DNA of 64,000 nt from PALSA-505 sp036501145 (lineage in GTDB: Bacteria; Actinomycetota; Actinomycetes; Streptosporangiales; Streptosporangiaceae), in the NCBI GenBank assembly GCA_036501145.1, contig DASYAV010000249.1, forward strand, positions 62,001-126,000, given 5' to 3'. The notes beneath the pieces are model-generated. The model was not told the origin of the DNA. It did not search any database and saw nothing but the letters and a program-made list of their open reading frames with translations. This document shows positions 16,360-27,622 of the stretch, piece after piece; position 1 is the stretch's first letter, and every line of letters starts with the position of its first letter. The translations under genes were made by a program, and so were the position numbers.

Positions 16360-17241
16360 TCAGGCCGACTTCCAGGTCACCTTGAAGGCGTTGCCTGCCG
16401 CGTTGAGCGGGCCCGGCTTGGCCTCGACGGTGCTGGTGCCGCTCTTGACCATGGTGATCTCGTCGTCGGGGAACGAGGAGATCGTGCCGGACTTGCCCGA
16501 GCCGGTCACGGTGCCGCCGGACAGGCTCCAGGTGCCGAAGTTGGTCAGCGGGTACACGCCGCTGGAGCCGCTGGGCGCCTCGGCGATCCACTCAGCGCTG
16601 CCGTCCGTGCAGGTGCCCGCGGCACACGACTCCTTCTTGGTGAAGCTGTTCGCGGTGTGGGTCGAGTCGGTCACCTTGAGGGTGTAGCTGGTGCCGCTCT
16701 TCACCACGGACGTTGAGATCTTGTCACCCGGCTTGACCGACGATCCCACCACCTGAATGGCGTTCGACGGGTACATCTCCCACCACGAGTAGTAATGTGG
16801 CGTGCCGCTGACGCACTCGATGAGCGTGCCGTCCTGCTCCACGGTGCCGGTGCTGTAGCCGTCGATACCGACCCAGAAGGCGGCCAGCGACGTCTTGCTG
16901 CCGCACTTGCCGGTGGGCTCGGTCCACTTGCCCGCGAGCTTGCTGTACTTGGTGCCCGAGGTGTTGTCGTCGGCGTACCCGGACCAGTTGGTGCTCGTGA
17001 CCTGCTTCGGGGCCTTGCCGCTGAGCGTCGCGTGGCCCATCACCGCGTGGTTGGTGGCGTGGTCACCGATCTTCAGGTGCTTCAGGAAGGCCAGCGCGGT
17101 GGCGCGGGCGCTCGCACTGCCGTGCGCCGGGTGAACCGACGCCGATGCGGCCGTACCGGCGCCCAGGGCGACGATCAGCCCCAGCGCCGACGCACCAGCC
17201 AGCGCCGAGCGCGACAGGTGCGATGGGAGACGAGGATGCAT
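16360..17241 (-). CDS. Secreted G1-family (eqolisin-like) glutamic endopeptidase
   Basis: 293 residues from ATG 17241; an ATG ten codons upstream is possible. The signal peptide ends near ASA (residues 30-35). The mature part matches family G1/A4: TSTNWSGYA near residue 82, FWVGIDGYSTGTVEQDGT with the candidate catalytic Gln136, the Trp-rich YYSWWEMYP, and SAEWIAEAPS (215-224) containing the catalytic Glu motif AEWIxE. Four cysteines could form disulfides. These acid-active proteases use a Gln/Glu dyad, best known in fungi but also present in actinomycetes. Expected to degrade extracellular protein. Confidence 0.85.
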   Translation of the reverse strand: MHPRLPSHLSRSALAGASALGLIVALGAGTAASASVHPAHGSASARATALAFLKHLKIGDHATNHAVMGHATLSGKAPKQVTSTNWSGYADDNTSGTKYSKLAGKWTEPTGKCGSKTSLAAFWVGIDGYSTGTVEQDGTLIECVSGTPHYYSWWEMYPSNAIQVVGSSVKPGDKISTSVVKSGTSYTLKVTDSTHTANSFTKKESCAAGTCTDGSAEWIAEAPSGSSGVYPLTNFGTWSLSGGTVTGSGKSGTISSFPDDEITMVKSGTSTVEAKPGPLNAAGNAFKVTWKSA

Positions 17242-17350
17242 AGAGTGTGGCCTCTCGCTTGAGGCGGCCATGGGTTGCCGCCAGCCAAACGATGGTAACT
17301 TTTCAGATTGTTAGCATCAATGACCACTTTCGTGTGGTTTTGAGGCAACG

Positions 17351-18517
17351 TTAGGCGAGGTATTCCCGGAGCATCTGGGCGCGGCTGGGGTGACGGAGCT
17401 TGGCCAGCGTCTTGGACTCGATCTGCCGGATGCGTTCCCTGGTTACCCCGAATTCCCTGCCGACCTCTTCCAGGGTGCGCGGATGCCCGTCGGTCAGCCC
17501 GAATCTGAGCTGGATGATCGTCTGCTCGCGGGTGCTCAGCGTCTCCAGGATCCCCTCGAGCTGGTCCTGCAGCATGATGAAGGCCGCAGCCTCTATCGGC
17601 ACCACGGCGTCGGCGTCCTCGATGAAGTCACCGAGGTCGGAGTCCTCCTCGCCGATCGGCGACTGCAGCGACACCGGCTCCTGGGCGACCCGCTGGATCT
17701 CGGCGACCCGCTGGACGCCTATGCCCATCTCCGCCGCGATCTCCTCGACGGTGGCCTCCCGGCCCAGGTCCTGGTGCAGCTGGCGCTGGATCCGGGCCAG
17801 CTTGTTGATCGTTTCCACCATGTGCACCGGGATGCGGATGGTGCGCGCCTGGTCGGCGATCGCGCGGGTGATCGCCTGCCGGATCCACCAGGTGGCGTAG
17901 GTAGAGAACTTGTAGCCCTTGGTGTAGTCGAACTTCTCCACCGCGCGGATCAGGCCCAGGTTGCCTTCCTGAATCAGGTCCAGGAAGATGAGCCCCCGCC
18001 CGATGTACCGCTTGGCGATCGACACGACCAGCCGGAGGTTGGCCTCGATCAGCCGCTGCTTGGCCGCCGTTCCGTCCGCGGAGAGCTGGGCCAGGTCATC
18101 GGCCCGCACCCGGGCCGCGTGCGGGTCCGGCTCACCGTTCAGCTTCTCCTCGGCGAACAGCCCGGCCTCGATCGCCTTGGCCAGTTCGACCTCGTCCTGG
18201 GCGGTGAGCAGCGGGACGCGGCCGATCTCGCGCAGGTAGATGCGTACCAGGTCGCCGGGCGATGCCCGCCGGCCCAGGTCGCTGTGCTCCCCCCTGCGCA
18301 GCTCCTCGACGTCCTCGCCGGAGGAGTCCAGGACCTCCACGCCTTCGTCGGCCAGCAGCCGCAGCACGCCGTCGATGGCCTCGGGTGGAAGGTCGTGGCG
18401 CTCGAGCGCTGAGGCGACGTCAGCCATCGTGACGCCGCCGCGTTCTCTGCCGGCCGCGACGAGTTCCGTCACCTGATCGGCCGGTAGTGGTCCGCTGCGC
18501 AGCACCGTGACGCTCAC
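17351..18517 (-). CDS. sigA: Principal RNA polymerase sigma factor (SigA/HrdB type)
   Basis: About 388 residues from GTG 18517; GTG 18538 is also in frame, neither has a strong ribosome site. All group 1 regions are present: a region 1.1-like N-terminus (ELVAAGRERGGVTMADVASALE), region 1.2 (SPGDLVRIYLREIGRVPLL), region 2 with LRLVVSIAKRYIGRGLIFLDLIQEGN and FSTYATWWIRQAITRAIADQ (2.3-2.4), region 3, and the region 4.2 helix-turn-helix LEEVGREFGVTRERIRQIE. It lacks the long acidic insert of larger HrdB proteins, so it could also be a close group 2 paralogue. Directs housekeeping transcription. Downstream of dnaG on the same strand, recalling the dnaG-rpoD order of other bacteria. Confidence 0.93.
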   Translation of the reverse strand: MSVTVLRSGPLPADQVTELVAAGRERGGVTMADVASALERHDLPPEAIDGVLRLLADEGVEVLDSSGEDVEELRRGEHSDLGRRASPGDLVRIYLREIGRVPLLTAQDEVELAKAIEAGLFAEEKLNGEPDPHAARVRADDLAQLSADGTAAKQRLIEANLRLVVSIAKRYIGRGLIFLDLIQEGNLGLIRAVEKFDYTKGYKFSTYATWWIRQAITRAIADQARTIRIPVHMVETINKLARIQRQLHQDLGREATVEEIAAEMGIGVQRVAEIQRVAQEPVSLQSPIGEEDSDLGDFIEDADAVVPIEAAAFIMLQDQLEGILETLSTREQTIIQLRFGLTDGHPRTLEEVGREFGVTRERIRQIESKTLAKLRHPSRAQMLREYLA

Positions 18518-18599
18518 GCAGACAAGTCTGCACGTCACGCTGCGGTTACGGGGGACCCAATTTTGTCACCTTGCCGTCAGTAACACGCGAGCGCCGCAA

Positions 18600-18625
18600 C
18601 AAGATATATAGGGTCACTGACGTCA
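18600..18625 (-). promoter_or_regulatory. Probable sigma gene promoter region
   Basis: Within the 109 bp between dnaG and the sigma gene, TATATA (18605-18610) is the only AT-rich hexamer and a likely -10 element on the minus strand. TGACGTCA (18618-18625), a perfect octamer palindrome, lies upstream of it. No clear -35 box. Confidence 0.35.
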
Positions 18626-18647
18626 CACCCCGCACCGGCCGCGGCGC

Positions 18648-20627
18648 TCACAGCGCGCCGGACGCCCGCACGACCAGGACCTTCCGCCGCTGCTCCAGCG
18701 CGATGAGGTCACCGAACAGGCGGTTGTACTCGGCCTGCGCCGCCACCGGATCCATCCGCTGCAACCGGGACTTGACCTGGGCGATCTGCCGGCTGACCGC
18801 GAGCTCCTCGACCCGGGCCAGCACCGCCGCGGCGTACCTGGTGTCCGGTTCGCCGTCCGCCCCCGGGGTGCGCGGCGGCTCCACCGCCAGCTCGGTCACC
18901 AGGGCCTGCGCCGCGTCGTCGGGAGCCGCCTCGCGCAGGCTTCTGGCCCACTCACGGCCACCCGCGCCCATCCCGGAGGGCTGACCCCCGGCTGGCACCG
19001 TCACGCCGTCCGCGCCAGCCGGCTCCGCCCAGCCGGCCAGCTTGCAGATCAGGGCGAACAGGTCCGCGTGCGCCGCCACGCTGAACCCCTCGGGCCCGAT
19101 CGCGGCGAACTGGGGGCCGCACAGGCCAGGACGCTGCACCGCCAGCTTGAGCGCCTCCCGCTCCACCTGCACCACCGGGCTGTCCCGGTCGTAGGCGGTG
19201 TCGGCGCCGCGGCCCGGCGGGTGGTGCTCCGGCCGCCCGGGCGGCCCGGCAGGCCCGGCCGCGGTGGCCGCCGCGGGCCGGGTGACGCTGGCCTGCACCC
19301 GGCCGGCGTGGTCGCGCACCCGGGCCAGCACGAAGTCCTCGTCCATCAGGCCGAGCCAGCGGTCCAGGCTGATCGCGTACCGCTGCCGCAGGCCCCGGTC
19401 TTTGATCTGCGCCACGATCGGCGCGGCCGCGTCCAGCGCGCTCAGGCGGCCCTCGTTGGTATCCAGGTCGTACCGCCGCACAGCGCTGCGGATAGCGAAC
19501 TCGACCAGCGGCACGCGCTGCGCGATGAGGTCCCGCACCGCCGCGTCGCCGTGGGTGAGCCGCAGGTCACACGGGTCGAGGCCGTCCGGCTGCACGGCGA
19601 CGAAGGTCTGCGTGACGAACTTGTCCTCCAGCCCGAACGCCTTCAGCGCGGCGCGCTGCCCGGCCGCGTCGCCGTCGAAGGTGAAAATGACCTCGCCGCG
19701 GAACTCACTGGCGTCCATCAGCAGCCGCCGCAGGATGCGGATGTGCCCCTCGCCGAACGAGGTGCCCGAGGTGGCCACCGCCGTCGGCACGCCGGCCAGG
19801 TGGCAGGCCATGACGTCGGTGTAGCCCTCCACGATGACCACCTGGCGGCGCTGCGCGATCTCCCGCCTGGCCAGGTCCGCCCCGTACAGCACCGAGCTCT
19901 TCTTGAACAGCGGGGTCTCCCGGGTGTTCAGGTACTTGGGCCCGTCGTCATTCTCAGCCAGCCTGCGCGCGCCGAACGCGATCACGTCCCCGGTGAGATC
20001 CCTGATCGGCCAGATGAGCCGCCCGCGGAACTGATCCACCGGCCCGCGGCGGCCCTGGCGGGCCAGCCCGCCGGCCAGCAGCTCGGCGTCGCTGAACCCG
20101 CGCCCGCGCAGGTGGCCGGTGGTGGCCTCCCAGGCATCCGGCGCGTAGCCGACGCCGAACCGGCCGGCCTGCTCCAGGTCAAATCCCCGGGAATTGAGGA
20201 ACTCGCGCGCGTGCGCGGCATCGGCGCCGCGAAGCCGTTCAGCATAGAACTCGGCGGCGGCAGCGTGCGCGGCGATCAGCCGCCGCCGCTGGCTCTGTTC
20301 CCGGCCGGGCACCTGACCGCCCTGCTCGTAGCGCAGATCGATACCGGCCCGCGCGGCCAGCCGCTCGACCGCTTCGGCGAACGTCAGCCCGTCCACCTTC
20401 TGCACGAACGAGATGACGTCGCCGCCCTCTGAACAGGAAAAACAGTAGTAAAGACCCCGGCTCGGGGTGACGTTGAACGAGGGTGTTTTCTCCTCGTGGA
20501 ACGGGCACAGCCCCTTCAGCGAGCCGCCGCCGGCGTTGCGCAGCTGCAGGTACTCCCCCACGACCTCGTCGATCGGCGAGCGCTCACGCACGGCGGCGAT
20601 GTCCTCGTCCTGGATCCGGCCAGCCAT
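18648..20627 (-). CDS. dnaG: DNA primase
   Basis: 659 residues from ATG 20627, preceded by GGAAGGGTGG; the frame stays open far upstream but the homologous N-terminus MAGRIQDEDIAAVRERS fixes the start. The CHC2 zinc domain is CPFHEEKTPSF with YYCFSCSEGGD (residues 38-65). The catalytic core includes GRLIWPIRDLTGDVIAFGAR and the Toprim motifs VIVEGYTDVMA and FTFDGDAAGQ. The C-terminal third contains the DnaB-binding region. It makes RNA primers for lagging-strand replication. Located upstream of the sigma gene. Confidence 0.97.
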   Translation of the reverse strand: MAGRIQDEDIAAVRERSPIDEVVGEYLQLRNAGGGSLKGLCPFHEEKTPSFNVTPSRGLYYCFSCSEGGDVISFVQKVDGLTFAEAVERLAARAGIDLRYEQGGQVPGREQSQRRRLIAAHAAAAEFYAERLRGADAAHAREFLNSRGFDLEQAGRFGVGYAPDAWEATTGHLRGRGFSDAELLAGGLARQGRRGPVDQFRGRLIWPIRDLTGDVIAFGARRLAENDDGPKYLNTRETPLFKKSSVLYGADLARREIAQRRQVVIVEGYTDVMACHLAGVPTAVATSGTSFGEGHIRILRRLLMDASEFRGEVIFTFDGDAAGQRAALKAFGLEDKFVTQTFVAVQPDGLDPCDLRLTHGDAAVRDLIAQRVPLVEFAIRSAVRRYDLDTNEGRLSALDAAAPIVAQIKDRGLRQRYAISLDRWLGLMDEDFVLARVRDHAGRVQASVTRPAAATAAGPAGPPGRPEHHPPGRGADTAYDRDSPVVQVEREALKLAVQRPGLCGPQFAAIGPEGFSVAAHADLFALICKLAGWAEPAGADGVTVPAGGQPSGMGAGGREWARSLREAAPDDAAQALVTELAVEPPRTPGADGEPDTRYAAAVLARVEELAVSRQIAQVKSRLQRMDPVAAQAEYNRLFGDLIALEQRRKVLVVRASGAL

Positions 20628-20747
20628 CCGCGCCGCCACCCTTCCCGCTCCGCACGCCGCTCCCGTCGCGGCGAGTCTAATGCTTCGCGGGGACACTGGC
20701 CCGCGCCGCCGCGGGGTGGCCGGCCGGGCTCCTGGTAGCGTCGCGGC

Positions 20748-21491
20748 GTGGGCGGGCATCTGGTGTTGTGGGATGTCGATCACACGCTGATCGACGCCGG
20801 CGGGGTCAGCCCGCAGCTGTACGGCGTGGTGTTCGCCGGGCTGTTCGGCCGGGAACTGCCCGCCGTCGCGCCGATGGCCGGGCGGACCGACCGGGCCATC
20901 ATCGCGGACACGCTGGCCCGGGCGGGCATCGCCGACCCGGCGAGGCACGTGCCCGCGTTCATCCGCGGCCTCGGCGCGCAGGGGCCGGAGTTCGGCGAGC
21001 GGGTGCGCGAACGTGGCCGGGTGCTGCCCGGCGCGCTGGCGGCGATCGCGGCGCTGGCCGACGGGCAGGCCGGGGCCCAGGCCGGGCCGCCCGGGGCCCA
21101 TGCGCGCGGGCTGGTGGTGCAGTCGGTGCTGACCGGCAACATCAGGGCGCTGGCCGACGCCAAGCTGAGTGCGCTCGGGCTGGCGCCGCTGCTGGACATG
21201 GACGTCGGCGCCTACGGCGACAGCCACGAGGTGCGGGCCGAACTGGTGCACCTGGCCCGCCGCGCGGCCAGCCAGGCGTACGGCTGTGACTTCGGTGGCT
21301 CGGCCACCGTGCTGATCGGTGACACGCCGCTGGACGTGCAGGCGGCACTGGCCACCGGGGCGCGGGCGGTCGCGGTGGCCACCGGCGGCTTCACCGCCGG
21401 CGAGCTCGCCGCGGCCGGCGCGGACGCCGTCCTGCCCGACCTGTCCGGCACCGCGGACGTGCTCGCCGCCGTCTTCGGCGGGCCGGGCTGA
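20748..21491 (+). CDS. HAD-superfamily phosphatase
   Basis: 247 residues from GTG 20748. Motif I is VLWDVDHTLIDAGG (nucleophile and acid/base Asp, residues 8-10), motif II is VLTGNI near residue 127, and motif III/IV is LIGDTPLDVQAAL near 190. A helical cap lies between motifs I and II, as in phosphoglycolate phosphatase (Gph)-like enzymes. Substrate cannot be assigned. It lies divergently to dnaG with 120 bp between the starts, and convergent with dgt. Confidence 0.88.
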   Translation: MGGHLVLWDVDHTLIDAGGVSPQLYGVVFAGLFGRELPAVAPMAGRTDRAIIADTLARAGIADPARHVPAFIRGLGAQGPEFGERVRERGRVLPGALAAIAALADGQAGAQAGPPGAHARGLVVQSVLTGNIRALADAKLSALGLAPLLDMDVGAYGDSHEVRAELVHLARRAASQAYGCDFGGSATVLIGDTPLDVQAALATGARAVAVATGGFTAGELAAAGADAVLPDLSGTADVLAAVFGGPG

Positions 21492-21561
21492 ATGTCCTGG
21501 ACGGCTGGCGCCTGGCCTGGCCGGCGGCCCGTCGGGCAGTTTCACGCGGCGGCCGCCCGGG

Positions 21562-22833
21562 TCACCGGCCGCGGCGGCAGAGCCGGCTGTGCCAGGCGAT
21601 GGCGGAGGTGTCGGTGAGCGAGGCGACCTGGTCGATGACGATGCGGCGCCACTCCGGCGCTGAGCCGGCCGCCGCCCAGGACGGCCGCAGCACCGGGTCC
21701 AGGGTCTGCGGTGCGCCGGCCTCGATGGCCGCGGCCAGTTCGGCGACCAGGTCCCGTTCGGCGGCCTGGGCGTCCCTGACCCCGGGCCGGTTCATCACGT
21801 ACCGGGCGGTGACCCCCTTGAGCAGCGCGCATTCCAGCCGCTGAGTGCGCGGCACCACGAAATCCGCACGATATCTGGTCAGCCCGGGCGCGCCGCCGGA
21901 CTGCCGCAGCGTGGCCTGCTGGGCCGGCCGGCAGAACCGGCCGATCAGTTCGCTGGTCAGGTTCTTCAGCGCGGCCAGCGAGCGCGGCCCGCCGTCGAAG
22001 TCGTCCGGCCAGCAGCCCAGCCCGAGCAGCGCGGCGAACACGGCTGACAGCTCGCTGGTGGTCACCGTCCCGGGGGCGCAGTAGGTGACGGCGGTGAGAT
22101 CGGCGATCGCCTGCTGCTCAGCAGGGTCGCGCAGCGCGGCGAGCGTGATCAGCCCGGCCTGCAGCCCGTCCTCCAGGTCGTGTACCGAGTAGGCCACGTC
22201 GTCGGCCCAGTCCATGACCTGGGCCTCCAGGCAGGCACGCCCGGGCGGCGCGCCCAGCCTGATCCAGTCGAACACCTCGGCGTCCTGCTCGTAGGCGCCG
22301 AACTTGGCGGTACCTCCCTGGCCGGAAAGACGCCCTTCGGCACCGGCTGGCCCTTTCCCGGCCAGCCACGGGTACTTGAGGGTGGCGTCCAGGGTGGCCC
22401 TGGCCAGGTTGAGGCCCGCCCCCGGGACCTTGGTCTCCAGCCGGGTGAGCAGCCGCAGGCTCTGCGCGTTGCCCTCGAACCCGCCGCAGCCGGCGGCGAG
22501 CACGGCGAGCGCCGACTCGCCGTTGTGCCCGAACGGCGGGTGCCCCAGGTCGTGTGCGAGGCAGGCCGCGTCCACCAGGTCCGGGTCACAGCCCAGCGTG
22601 CGGCCCAGTTCGCGGCCGATCTGGGCGCACTCCAGCGAGTGAGTCAGCCGGGTGCGCGGGAAGTCGCCCTCGCCGACGGCGACGACCTGCGTCTTGGCCG
22701 CCAGCCTGCGCAGCGCGGAACTGTGCAGCACCCGGGCGCGGTCCCGCTCGAACACGCCCCGGCCGCTGGTCTTGGGTGGCTCGCCCACCCAGCGCTCGGC
22801 GTCGGGGGCGCCGTAGCCGGGGGGCGTGCTCAC
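21562..22833 (-). CDS. dgt: Deoxyguanosinetriphosphate triphosphohydrolase-like protein
   Basis: 423 residues from GTG 22833. HD-domain metal ligands are seen in TRLTHSLECAQIGRELG, then CLAHDLGHPPFGHNGE, and a further Asp in QVMDWADDVAYSVHDLED. This is the pattern of dNTP triphosphohydrolases (dNTP to nucleoside plus triphosphate), which tune dNTP pools. In many actinobacteria it is adjacent to dnaG; here the HAD gene separates them. The upstream ppdK gene ends 24 bp before the start, so read-through is possible. Confidence 0.95.
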   Translation of the reverse strand: MSTPPGYGAPDAERWVGEPPKTSGRGVFERDRARVLHSSALRRLAAKTQVVAVGEGDFPRTRLTHSLECAQIGRELGRTLGCDPDLVDAACLAHDLGHPPFGHNGESALAVLAAGCGGFEGNAQSLRLLTRLETKVPGAGLNLARATLDATLKYPWLAGKGPAGAEGRLSGQGGTAKFGAYEQDAEVFDWIRLGAPPGRACLEAQVMDWADDVAYSVHDLEDGLQAGLITLAALRDPAEQQAIADLTAVTYCAPGTVTTSELSAVFAALLGLGCWPDDFDGGPRSLAALKNLTSELIGRFCRPAQQATLRQSGGAPGLTRYRADFVVPRTQRLECALLKGVTARYVMNRPGVRDAQAAERDLVAELAAAIEAGAPQTLDPVLRPSWAAAGSAPEWRRIVIDQVASLTDTSAIAWHSRLCRRGR

Positions 22834-22857
22834 CTGGTTCCGTTCACCCGCCGGCGG

Positions 22858-25548
<2,691 letters not shown>

Positions 25549-25853
25549 TGCACGCTCTCCTCGCGACGCCGCCCGCGGTGGCAGTCCTGGCCGGCGGCTG
25601 GTTATTGGCGGATTTACAGCCTTGCGGAGACTTATTCAAAACTAGACCCTGGCTTTGGCGCTTCTGCGCCGCCTGGCGCTTTGAATAAGCCTGCAACGCG
25701 ACTCTACCGAGACTGGCCGTCTCCTGCGGACACCGACGGCGAACGCCACGTCTCATGGCGTCCAGGTGCCGGTGGCTGGGAACCTCGCAGGCGCCGGTCA
25801 CGTCTGACATATGGGGAGCTAGGCCACTATCTGGCCGGGGACTGACGGGGAAG
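25549..25853. promoter_or_regulatory. 305-bp divergent intergenic region with inverted repeat
   Basis: Separates ppdK from the membrane protein gene. No coding sequence seen. It contains the inverted repeat CTTATTCAAA (25631-25640) and TTTGAATAAG (25680-25689), a perfect 10-bp match in a locally AT-rich pocket, enclosing 39 bp in which GGCGC-TTCT-GCGCC forms a nested hairpin. This lies 83-141 bp upstream of ppdK and is a candidate regulator site or structured leader. Confidence 0.5.
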
Positions 25854-27533
25854 ATGACCGAACACGACGCGCCGCCGGTCGTCTTCACGCGGTCCGCGCT
25901 GACCGGTGCGGGCAACCGCACGGCCCCCGGGTGGGCCGTCCTCCTGCGGCTGGCGGCGCATGTCGCCGCCTGGCTGCCCTTTGTCATCGGCACCGTGCGC
26001 TCCGCCCAGCGGGGGTTGCCGGCCGTCGGGGATGGCGCGTCCATCGCGCTCCGCTCCTGGGACACGCTGACCGCGTCCGGCCCGCTGGTCGGGCAGGCAA
26101 CCGAGTTGCACAGCGGGGCGTTCGACGCCGGGCCGCTGCAGTACTGGCTGCTGGCGATCCCCGTCCACATGGATCCGCGGCACGGGCTGATGTGGGGCGC
26201 GGCGCTGTGCTGCATCGTCGCCGGTTCGCTGGCGATCGAGGCCGCACGGTCGGCGCTCGGCGCGCTCGGCGGCCTGGTGGCGAGCGGGTTCATCCTCGCG
26301 ATCGTGGCCTGGCAGCCGCTGATCGCCGCGCACCCGTTCTGGAACCCATGGTTCGGCGTGATCTTTTTCCTGGCCGCGCTGGCGGCGGCGCTGGCGGTCT
26401 TGTCCGGGCGGCGGCGCTGGTGGCCGGTTCTCGTGGTCACCGCGTCGGTGGCCGCTCAGGCGCACCTGATGTTCATGCTCGCCTCAGCCGCGCTCGTGCT
26501 GGTGGCGCTGGTGGTGGCGCTGGCCGGCACGATACGGGCCAGGGCCGGGTACTGGTGGGCCGTCATCGGGCTGGCGGCAGGCGCGGGCTGCTGGGCCGCC
26601 CCGCTGATCCAGCAGTTCACCAGCCCTTACCCCAACATCAGCCTGCTCCTGAACACCCTGGGCAAGCAGCAGTCGTCGGGGCCCGCGTTCGGCTTCCGGG
26701 CCATCGCCGCGTCAAGCTGGCATCCGCTGTGGCTGGCCTCGTCCTCGTCACTGGACCATGAGGGCATCGGCAGCAGCATCGGCGGCCGCTCGCCTGCGTT
26801 CGGGGTGGCGGTGCTGGCGGCCACGGCCGTGGCGCTGATCCTCGCGGTCCGCCCGCTGAGGTCGCGGCGGCTGGCGGCGCTGGCCGCGATCAGCCTGCTG
26901 ACCAGCGGGGCGGTTCTGGCCACCTACTCAAACGTCCCCGTGCACAACCTCGGCATTGCCACCGAGGACTATCTCCTGGTCGTCCTGCTCCCGGCAGGGC
27001 TGCTCGCCTGGCTCACCGTAGGTTCAGCGGTGGTGCTCGCCGTCCGGCGGGCGGCCGGCTCGGCCCGGGTGGCGCCAGCCCGCACCCCGGCGCGCGGCCA
27101 GCCGGGCAGCGCGGGCAGATCCGCGGCGCGCTGGGGGCTGGCCGCGGTCAGCGGTGTCGCCGTCGCGCTGCTCGGGCTCGGAGCCTGGCAGGTGGCGGCC
27201 CGGCAGGTGCGGATGGCGCCATCCATGGGATCGCCCACGCAAGCGGAGGAGGCCCGTTATGCCACCGCATACATCGAGCGGATGCTCCCCCACCAGCGGG
27301 TAGCGCTGACGGCCCGGACCCCCGGCGTGGGTTTCGCGAGGAACGTCACCTTGGGTGTGGTGTGGGCGCTGACCGCCGACGGATACGAACCGGTGACGAA
27401 CCACAGCGCAGCACGGTACCTGGGGCCGCGGTACCGCTACGCCGGGCGGCCGATGCCCCTGGTCATCGTGACCTTGCGGCAGCAGGGCATGGCCATCCAC
27501 GTCACCCAGGCGTCGCTGAGCAAGCTGTCCTGA
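25854..27533 (+). CDS. Multi-spanning membrane protein, glycosyltransferase-C-like
   Basis: 559 residues from ATG 25854 (GGGGAAG just upstream). About eleven to twelve hydrophobic segments span residues 25-450, with a C-terminal extracytoplasmic domain. The first extracellular loop contains GDGASIALRSWDTLTASGPLVGQ followed by DAGPLQYWLLAIP; acidic residues in the first loop and the GPLxY motif recall the ArnT/PMT-like GT-C and GT-39 proteins of actinomycetes. A polyprenyl-phosphate sugar transfer to envelope components is a reasonable guess, not proven. Stands alone. Confidence 0.72.
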   Translation: MTEHDAPPVVFTRSALTGAGNRTAPGWAVLLRLAAHVAAWLPFVIGTVRSAQRGLPAVGDGASIALRSWDTLTASGPLVGQATELHSGAFDAGPLQYWLLAIPVHMDPRHGLMWGAALCCIVAGSLAIEAARSALGALGGLVASGFILAIVAWQPLIAAHPFWNPWFGVIFFLAALAAALAVLSGRRRWWPVLVVTASVAAQAHLMFMLASAALVLVALVVALAGTIRARAGYWWAVIGLAAGAGCWAAPLIQQFTSPYPNISLLLNTLGKQQSSGPAFGFRAIAASSWHPLWLASSSSLDHEGIGSSIGGRSPAFGVAVLAATAVALILAVRPLRSRRLAALAAISLLTSGAVLATYSNVPVHNLGIATEDYLLVVLLPAGLLAWLTVGSAVVLAVRRAAGSARVAPARTPARGQPGSAGRSAARWGLAAVSGVAVALLGLGAWQVAARQVRMAPSMGSPTQAEEARYATAYIERMLPHQRVALTARTPGVGFARNVTLGVVWALTADGYEPVTNHSAARYLGPRYRYAGRPMPLVIVTLRQQGMAIHVTQASLSKLS

Positions 27534-27622
27534 CCCGCGCCGCCCGCCGCCGCCCCGGCCGCCGGCTGCTCTCCCGGCCCGGGCAATATGGGACCCGGAT
27601 GTCAACCGGCAGGGAGGCAGGC

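Noticed and set aside
18618..18625. TGACGTCA palindrome upstream of the sigma gene
   Set aside because: Matches a eukaryotic CRE site, which has no meaning here; an 8-bp palindrome alone is weak evidence for an operator.
20628..21545. N-terminal extension making dnaG 965 residues long
   Set aside because: The added part is Arg/Pro/Gly-rich antisense of the HAD gene; the conserved primase start and a ribosome site are at 20627.
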